A DNA stretch of 64,000 nucleotides from Metellina segmentata (lineage: Eukaryota > Arthropoda > Arachnida > Araneae > Tetragnathidae). Below the pieces are notes generated by a model, which worked only from the letters and a program-made list of their open reading frames with translations, had not been told where the DNA came from and searched no databases. The stretch is from contig OX375873.1 of NCBI GenBank assembly GCA_947359465.1, positions 37,296,437 through 37,360,436 of the forward strand. Reading direction: 5' to 3'. Below, piece after piece: positions 57,446 to 64,000 of the stretch; position 1 is the first letter of the stretch, and every line of letters begins with the position of its first letter. Made by a program: the position numbers and the translations under genes.

Positions 57446-57847
57446 CCGCAGTCGTGCTGATCATCAAATTATCACTTATCGATGAAAGATTCACATTTTG
57501 AACAATTTCAAGTAGTATACTTTTGATTGTGATAGTTCCATATTCAAGCGCTCTCATTGCCTGTTTAGCCCAAATATTGAGCGCAACATTAGTTTCACTT
57601 AAAAAGTAATCACACAAATTAATTTTTAATTAATATTCAAAAATAATTTGAAATCGGTTTACAAAAGTTTATGGTAATAACCCGATGTGGTGCTACAGTG
57701 TAATGTAAATTAAAAATTACCAAGTACCAAACGTTCATGGACCTCTTTGAAATTTTGCTCATAACTTCCCAAAATAATACATATGTGAAACCTATTCTCA
57801 CTCAACAGAAAATGCTGCAGACAATTTCAGTAAAATACAAGCTGGTA

Positions 57848-58130
57848 GGTAGGTAGTTGAATTAACGTTGGACTGGAGCAACACAAGAATCCATTAGCGA
57901 TGGTCCAGGATCAATCCCAATTCGAAGACAACACTCGAATAGGGTCAGATGACGAGTTCAATACTTGAGATGGCGCACTCTTCAAACGAACCAACCATTC
58001 AAACGTGATCACATTTAAGGCCACGATAGATAAAATGTAAACCTGCCCCCATTTACATGAAAGCTTTGGATTGGTTCGAGTTTCATATTCACAACCCTCT
58101 GGTTACTAATTCCCTAGTCTTCTAACATGG
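57848..58130 (-). repeat. SINE family A, diverged copy
   Basis: GTTGAATTAACGTTGGACTG, GTCCAGGATCAATCCC, GGTCAGATGACGAGTTC, GGCCACGATAGAT, TTCGAGTTTCATATTCACAACC; ends near TTCTAACATGGC. Confidence 0.75.
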
Positions 58131-58489
58131 CTCCCGTGGCCTTCAATAATAGCTGGATTCATCTGTAGTACAATCGACGAGTTAGGCTATGTAATATCAG
58201 ACTATTGCATAACGCAGCTGTACAGTCAGTATATCAGCAAACAGTCCTCGTTGATGTCTGCTCAGAGTTGATGTAATATCGGGCTGCGATACCTCTAAAC
58301 ACGTCTGATCCGTTAACATATCTTAATAAGCTTAATATGCGTTAAGTATCTCAAACTAAACATATCGGATTATTCAAAACGTGATAATGTCATGTATCTG
58401 AGAGCTAGAGTGCTCTTGTATGAAATGTATTTAGAACCTATACAATTGTTTTAAAATAAAAATAGCCAGAAAATTTTTGGGTAGGTATG

Positions 58490-58553
58490 GTAGGTATTTG
58501 AATTTACGTCGCACTGGAGCAATACAACGGAGTGTTGGCGATTGTCCTCGAAT
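58490..58553 (-). repeat. SINE family A, 3' remnant
   Basis: TTGAATTTACGTCGCACTGG, AGCAATACAACGGAGTGTTG, GCGATTGTCCTCG; runs into the 76 bp repeat. Confidence 0.7.
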
Positions 58554-59024
58554 CAACACCTCATGGGAAACATCCATTAAGCATTAGGCATTAATATCGT
58601 ATCAAATTAATCTGTAACCTTTTCCTTAAAATGGTAATGGTAATGGTAATTTTAGTTAACGTCGTACTAGAGCAACACAACGGTCTATTGACGACGGTCC
58701 GGGATCAGTCCCTGAAGGGAAATAACCGAGGACAACACCTCGTAATTTTGAGCACGGTCAGATGACGAAGCAACACCTGAGATGGCACCCCACTCTCCAA
58801 ACTTAAACGCCAACCCTACGTGAGGACTTTCGGCCACGACAGATTTAAGGTGCACCAGCCGCCTCTACACCATACGCTTACAAACATCCATGCCTGGACC
58901 CGGATTCGAACCAGGAACCTTCCGATCTAGAGGCTAACACCTTAACCACAACACCCCATGGGAAATATCCATTAAGCATTAGGCATTAATATCGTAACAA
59001 ATTAATATGTAACCTTTTCCTTAA
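58554..59024 (-). repeat. SINE family A copy between 76 bp direct repeats
   Basis: SINE at 58630-58948 (minus; 3' tail GGTAATGGTAATGG at left, head truncated at TTAACCAC). Direct repeats 58554-58629 and 58949-59024 are both 76 bp (start CAACACC, contain ATTAAGCATTAGGCATTAAT, end TTTTCCTTAA) with about seven differences. Confidence 0.9.
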
Positions 59025-59034
59025 GGATGAGGAT

Positions 59035-59369
59035 GGCCCACCAACCGGTCTGGTGGTTAGTTTGTTAGCCTCTAGATAGGAAGATTCCTGGTTCGAATTG
59101 GGTCAGTGCATGGGTATTTGTAAGCGTATGATGTAGAGGCGGCTGGTGCACCTTAAATCTGTCTCGGCCAAAAATCCTCACGTTGGGTTGGCGTGGAAGT
59201 TTGGAGAGTGGGGTGCCAGCTCAGGTGTTGCTTCGTCATCTGACCGTGGCTCAAAATTACGAGGTGTTGTCCTCGGATCTTTCCCTTAAGGGACTGATCC
59301 CGGACCGTCTTCAATAGCCCGTTGTGTTGCTCTAGTACGACGTTAACTAAAATTACCATTACCATTACC
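59035..59369 (+). repeat. SINE family A, near full length
   Basis: Head GGCCCACCAACCGGTCTGGT, B box GGTTCGAATTG (changed), full body, tail ATTACCATTACCATTACC. Confidence 0.93.
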
Positions 59370-59512
59370 GAGGACACCCCGCAATTTTGAATCAAGATAA
59401 AATTACGAGATCACACACGAGGTCGCTCCCACCTCTCCAAACTTCCACATCACGCCAACTTGAAGAGATCTGAGGCCACGATAGATTTGAAGTGCACCGT
59501 TCCCCTTTGTAC
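59370..59512 (-). repeat. SINE family A fragment
   Basis: GAGGACACCCCGCAATTTTG, ACCTCTCCAAACTTCCACAT, GGCCACGATAGATTTGAAGT, in minus orientation, tail-to-tail with the previous copy. Confidence 0.8.
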
Positions 59513-59514
59513 AC

Positions 59515-59840
59515 GGCCGACCAACCGGTATAGTGGTTAAGGTGTTAGCCTCTAGATCAGAAGGTTCCTGGTTCGAATCCGGGTTCGGGCATGGATGTTT
59601 GTAAGCGTATGGTGTAGAGGCGGCTGGTGCACCTTAAATCTGTCGTGGCCGAAAGTCCTCACGTTGGGTTGGCGTGGAAGTTTGGAGAGTGGGGTGCCAG
59701 CTCAGGTGTTGCTTCGTCATCTGACCGTGGTTCAAAATTACGAGGTGTTGTCCTCGGATCTTTCCCTTAAGGGACTGATCCCAGAACGTCGTCAATAGCC
59801 CGTTGTGTTGCTCTAGTACGACGTTAACTAAAAAATTACC
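59515..59840 (+). repeat. SINE family A, best full-length copy (tRNA-derived)
   Basis: Reference copy for the window, about 326 bp. The tRNA-like head GGCCGACCAACCGGTATAGT holds a pol III A-box-like TAGTGGTTAAGG (59531-59542) and a perfect B box GGTTCGAATCC (59570-59580). Then comes a unique body (GTATGGTGTAGAGGCGGCTG, CCGAAAGTCCTCACGTTGGG, TGGCGTGGAAGTTTGGAGAG, GGATCTTTCCCTTAAGGGAC) and the 3' part (TGTTGCTCTAGTACGACGTT) with an ATTACC tail. The frames inside are not genes. Mobilised in trans by a LINE. Confidence 0.95.
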
Positions 59841-60141
59841 TATACCAACTTAGTGAATAAATTACTTAAATGTGTACAATTTGAGATAATTTGCACGTTA
59901 AAGCAGCTGAATACCCATAAAAAAATCAACCTTAATTTGCAGAATAGATGTTAGCTATAATAATAAAACGGTGTTGTGTATGATTGGTCATTAGCATTAG
60001 AGAGAAACTACGCTTGTAGAAATCTGAAAATGTGCACTAATGTAGCCTACAAATCAAGGGTGGGACACCTCGGGCTTCGATTTTAAAACTTCTGAGTTTT
60101 ACAAGAAAAGAAAACATTTGTGAATTCAGACAAGAAAAATA

Positions 60142-61402
60142 TTGGATCATCCGGAAAGTTCTGCGGTTTTTCAAATCGAAGCGTGCTTTGTTATTATTAT
60201 TTTGCCACCTCTAAGAACGAGTGACCTTGATTGAAGCAGATGTGTAAATTCGGTATTTTTTGCTTTCACTGCATAGCTTGTGTTGTGTGATATTTGTTTC
60301 ACTGCAGTGCTAAGAACGGAGAACCTAAAAGTTAATTTCCGACACATTATGCTCTTTTATTTTAAGAAAGAAAGAATAAAATGCCAGTCAGACTACTCGT
60401 AAAATGTGTGATGTATATGGAACAAGTGCTGTTTCTGATAACACATTACGAAGTTGGTTTGATAAATTTAGCCGCGGAAATTTCAACCACGAATCCCGTT
60501 CTGGACGACCATCCTCTGTAAATGAGGACCTATTAAAAGATGCTATCACTGAAAATCCACGTTACACAGTTAAAGAACTATCACACAGACTAAATATTCC
60601 AAAAAGTACAGTTCATCATCATCTGAAGAAGATTGGGCATGTAGACTGCAACGATGTATGGGTACCGCACTTTGTAAACACAGAATATGTTTGCTCGAAT
60701 TTCAGCATATGATTCTTTGCTGAAACGAAATGAAGAAGCTCCTTTTTTTTTTAAATGGCTCATTACTGGATATGAGAAGTGGATACTATACAATAATGTT
60801 ACAAGAAAAAGATCTTGGTATAAGCCAAATGAGCCTTCCAAGTAACATCGAGAGGGGGCTGCATCCCACAAAAGTAATGATTTGTGTATGGTGGAACTAC
60901 AAAGAAATTGTTCATTATGAATTGTTGCCACAAAATCAGACAATAAATTCGGAAATGAACATTCCTCAAATGGCAGAGTAGAAATCGAAGCAAAGCGGCC
61001 AGAACTGACCAATTGCCGAGGTGTCTTCCAGCATGATAATGTGCGGTCCCACATTTCGATTAATATCAGACGATGACTTATTGAGTATGGCTTAGTTGTT
61101 TCGTGTCACCCCCCTCCCCATATTCACCAGACCTTGCCCCTCAAATTTGCACCTATTCAGGTCATTTCAAAATTTTCTGAACGGCCTGGAGTTCAATTCT
61201 TTGGAGGCTGTCAAACAGTACCTCGATAACGTCGTTATACAAATAAGCCTAATAATTAAAAAATAATAATTTTTCAACTGCCGGAAAGATGGCAAAAAGT
61301 TATAGAACAATGCTTATGTGATTCAATAATATTTTATTATGTTTCTGTACTGCTTCGTTGATATTTATAACAAAAACCCGCAGAACTTTCCGGATAAACC
61401 AA
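60142..61402 (+). mobile_element. Mariner element, full length (1261 bp)
   Basis: Inverted ends TTGGATCATCCGGAAAGTTC and TTGGTTTATCCGGAAAGTTC, both continuing TGCGG, flanked by TA (60140-41 and 61403-04). Length is typical of mariner. Confidence 0.95.
60370..61260 (+). pseudogene. Mariner transposase, degenerate
   Basis: DD34D transposase. Intact stretch 60404-60650: VSDNTLRSWFDKFSRGNFNH, SRSGRPSSVNEDLLKDAI, TVKELSHRLNIPKSTVHHHL (second helix-turn-helix), then WVPHF (family WVPHxL motif). Frameshift, then AYDSLLKRNEEAPFF, LITGYEKWILYNN where the family has TGDEKW, so the first catalytic Asp is Tyr. Further shifted pieces: VFQHDNVRSHIS (second Asp kept) and PYSPDLAP (third motif region). At least three frame changes and several stops. 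Dead. Confidence 0.9.
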
Positions 61403-61557
61403 TACAAAGGATTGCTACAATACAAAGGAATGGGATGAAATTGAAATGGATGATCAGAATATAAGTGTGGTTACATGACTGATGTATATTTTTTAAATGT
61501 CTTTTATTAATAATAATGAACACCAGTAACAGCGAATGAAATACTGCTATGCATTTT

Positions 61558-61730
61558 GGTTAGGTAGGTAGTAAATGAACTTCTCACTGGATAACACAAA
61601 GGGCTATTGGCTTACTTCCAGGATCAATCCGTAAGGGAAAGATTCAAGGACAACAGCTCGAAATTTTGAAAAACGGTCAGATGACGAGGTTAGCACCTGA
61701 TCTGACAGGCCACTTTCAAACTATACATTT
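61558..61730 (-). repeat. SINE family A, diverged 3' part
   Basis: TCACTGGATAACACAAAGGG, CTATTGGCTTACTTCCAGGA, TCAATCCGTAAGGGAAAGAT, AACGGTCAGATGACGAGG; ends in CAAACTAT. Confidence 0.75.
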
Positions 61731-63285
61731 TTGAATAATTTTATTTCATTTAAATATATGAAATTCCTTTATGTAAACATCGATGCCATATTCATAATTA
61801 ATGGATTCAAATAAGATATGAAACGTGAGTAAGGACACTTTGTCATCAATAAATATAAACAATTAAGAAAGTTTAGCGCGTATTTTATGCGTGGGTCTGC
61901 TAATTGGTTTGTTTAAATACAACATTCGAAATGTCTTTTTAAAGGCTCTGGAATATAAGATATAAGTGCAATCTTACTTAATTTTGTGTCTAATAAAATC
62001 AGTTTTCACATCCTAGCAATTGGTCAGACGCTTTAGAATATTCGGAGAAATAAGTTTACTTACAAAAAAGGAATCAAATATTCTTTTAAAAAAGTTAGAA
62101 GCGTATAAATTTGTGTAACCTGATTCTTGAGATTCCATGTACATTTTGGTAGATACTATTCGAAACGGTTAAAAGTTTGTAGCACCACTTGGGTTAATAC
62201 CATCTCAAGTCATGTTATAATTGGATATGAAACATTATTAAGATAAGTACGAAAATAATACTTTACGATAAAAGTAGGAAATTGAATTTACAATGGCAAA
62301 AAAGCGTCGTTGTCATTTACAAGCAAAATGTAATTCTGCATAATCGTCTGCTTACAATTGATACTGATTAATTAAAAATCAATCATAGTTTCGAGAAAAT
62401 GAAGTAGTAAAAATTCTAATTTATAAACTTTACTCACTGTGTTTTTCAAAACCACCGGCCTAAAGATCACAACATTCTGGTCTAGAAATGCTAAACAACT
62501 CGTCTTGAAAGTTACGACTTCATTGGTTTCACTTTTTAAGTCGACGACAGCGCTTCTAATTTGTTAATTAAGTTTACCAAGAAAACATTTTAAAAATTAT
62601 TTTTTTAGTGGCTAATTATATTTGATAGTAATGTTTCAATTCTTTCAAAAATCATGTATTCATAATTTAAATATAGAATAGACCTTTTTCAAGCTTTCAA
62701 GTCAATTCTTTAAAATAATACATATTAAAAGTGAAAAATTCTGATAGCTTCAAACTTTTCAACTGAACACTGGCATAAGACCTTAGCATAATTTTTAATC
62801 CCCATTCGAAACTAGTAATTTTTTATTCATTTTTTTTTCTCTTAAGTTAATGTGAAGTAGTGGGAAAAAATAATAATAAGATTATCAAAAATTTAGAACT
62901 AATTAATACTGATTAGAGTATTTGATGTCTCATTAACTTGTTCAGGCATTGTTCCTGGTATCCGAATGGACTAATGGTATCTGGAACTATGTTTAATATA
63001 ATTTTTCTTATAAAATATTAAGTTTGTTTGATTAAAATGTAATATAAGCTTACCAATAAAATTTTTATTACTTTGTGGTTTTAATTTTATAGACAGCCTT
63101 TTTTTCGATTATAAACCTTCGTTAATTAACAGTAAAATGTTTGCTTTAATTATCAGCAATTATGAGTATAAAAAAATTTGGTTCGTGTAATTAAGTTGCT
63201 ATAACAATTCCCAATAAACTGTTTATCATTTTTCTTATATTGGCTTTGAGTTAATAGTTTTATTCCTTTTATACAAAATTCTTAT
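61731..63285. other. AT-rich, no recognisable feature
   Basis: No frames, arrays or terminal repeats recognised. Confidence 0.5.
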
Positions 63286-63632
63286 GCTGTCAAAAGAACA
63301 TTCAAATATTCACGCACCAATGCATTGTTGTTAGCTTATACTGATTGCAGGCTCTAAAATAGCAGTCTACAATCCTCTTACATTCTTCTTACCTTCTCTT
63401 TCCTTCTTCTTACGTAAATACCTATTCATCTGCCTAAAGAACATTCAAATATTCATGCACTTATGCATTGTTTTTAGCTTATACTGATTGCATGCCTTAA
63501 AATAGCAGTCTCCAATCCTCTTACCTCCTTCTTACATAAATACTTATTCATCTGCCAAAAGAACATTCAAATATTTAAGCACCAATGCATTGTTTTTAAC
63601 TTATTCTGATTACATGCTCTAAAATAATAGTA
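63286..63632 (+). repeat. ~120-145 bp tandem repeat, three units
   Basis: AAAGAACATTCAAATATTCA starts units at about 63293, 63436 and 63558; each contains TGCATTGTT..TAGCTTATACTGATTGCA and TAAAATAGCAGTC-like text. Units differ by a CTTCTTACCTTC-rich insertion. Confidence 0.92.
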
Positions 63633-64000
63633 TAATTTACCCCTATCAATACGTCCCAAAGTTGGAGTTGTTTTCCTGCAACAATTCCTGTCTATGAAGA
63701 ATTTCGTACATCGTTATTCTTATAGTACGGTAAATTGACGTAGGTGAAATAATGCTTCGAGTTAAAATATTCACACAAGAAAATTTAGTATATAAGTATC
63801 AATAAATCTAGACAGGCTTATTATCTCCAATTCCATTGCTTTCCTATAAAAATGAAGTAAAGAAATATTAAAGCCTAAAATATATTTTTAATTCTCGATA
63901 CAAATTTCATTCAGCTTTAATTAATCCACTTTGAAAAAGTGAAAGAATACTCATAGAATTTTAAACTCAATTCAGATTTCAGGGAAGTTTTATAAATTGT

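Noticed and set aside
59515..59590. tRNA gene (A and B boxes, tRNA-like head)
   Set aside because: The same head is joined to a ~250 bp shared body in many dispersed copies and does not fold into a clean cloverleaf; it is a SINE.

Overview
This 64 kb window is eukaryotic nuclear DNA, AT-rich and almost wholly built from transposable elements and tandem repeats. I found no intact host gene. The longest open frames are about 160 codons, and those I can identify are broken transposase or reverse-transcriptase pieces. There are no bacterial operons, ribosome-binding sites, rRNA genes or free-standing tRNA genes. The mixture (Tc1, mariner, IS630-like, pogo, hAT, piggyBac and Harbinger-like DNA transposons; Helitrons; a CR1-like LINE tail; two or three tRNA-derived SINE families) fits an arthropod. 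A spider or other chelicerate is my best guess; that is inference, not proof.

Layout. 1-1240: TA microsatellite and a ~195 bp satellite. 1240-1640: a GC-rich, CpG-containing block with G-runs. 2086-3396: a 51/63 bp minisatellite. 4.2-7.5 kb: SINE pieces, one inserted in a 19 bp minisatellite with a 12 bp target duplication. 7.9-11.4 kb: a Helitron, then a mariner relic split by two nested Helitrons. 14.1-17.2 kb: two Tc1 elements, one of them inside a SINE. 18.5-21.8 kb: a hAT element made of ATCGATGT iterations, a Harbinger-like element and an old Helitron. 24-26.5 kb: microsatellites and a deleted mariner with a head-to-head terminal repeat. 27.8-35.2 kb: pogo-like, hAT-like and IS630-like elements. 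36-41.3 kb: stacked Helitron ends, a deleted Tc1, a short Helitron carrying a histone-type 3' stem-loop, and a putative miniature LTR element. 41.6-51.3 kb: SINEs, Tc1 relics, a second near full-length Tc1, a 29 bp minisatellite and a Tc1/CR1 chimera. 52.4-55.6 kb: a piggyBac with TTAA duplications and a Helitron inside it. 55.9-61.4 kb: a cluster of SINEs and a full-length but dead mariner. 61.7-64 kb: mostly plain AT-rich sequence.

The elements relate to each other by insertion rather than by function: SINE hit by Tc1, mariner hit by Helitron hit by Helitron, piggyBac hit by Helitron, Helitron hit by Helitron. This gives a relative chronology. None of the transposases seen looks active: each has stops, frameshifts, deletions or a lost catalytic residue. 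The most unusual signal is a textbook histone mRNA 3' stem-loop inside a 652 bp Helitron-like element at 39.4-40.1 kb.
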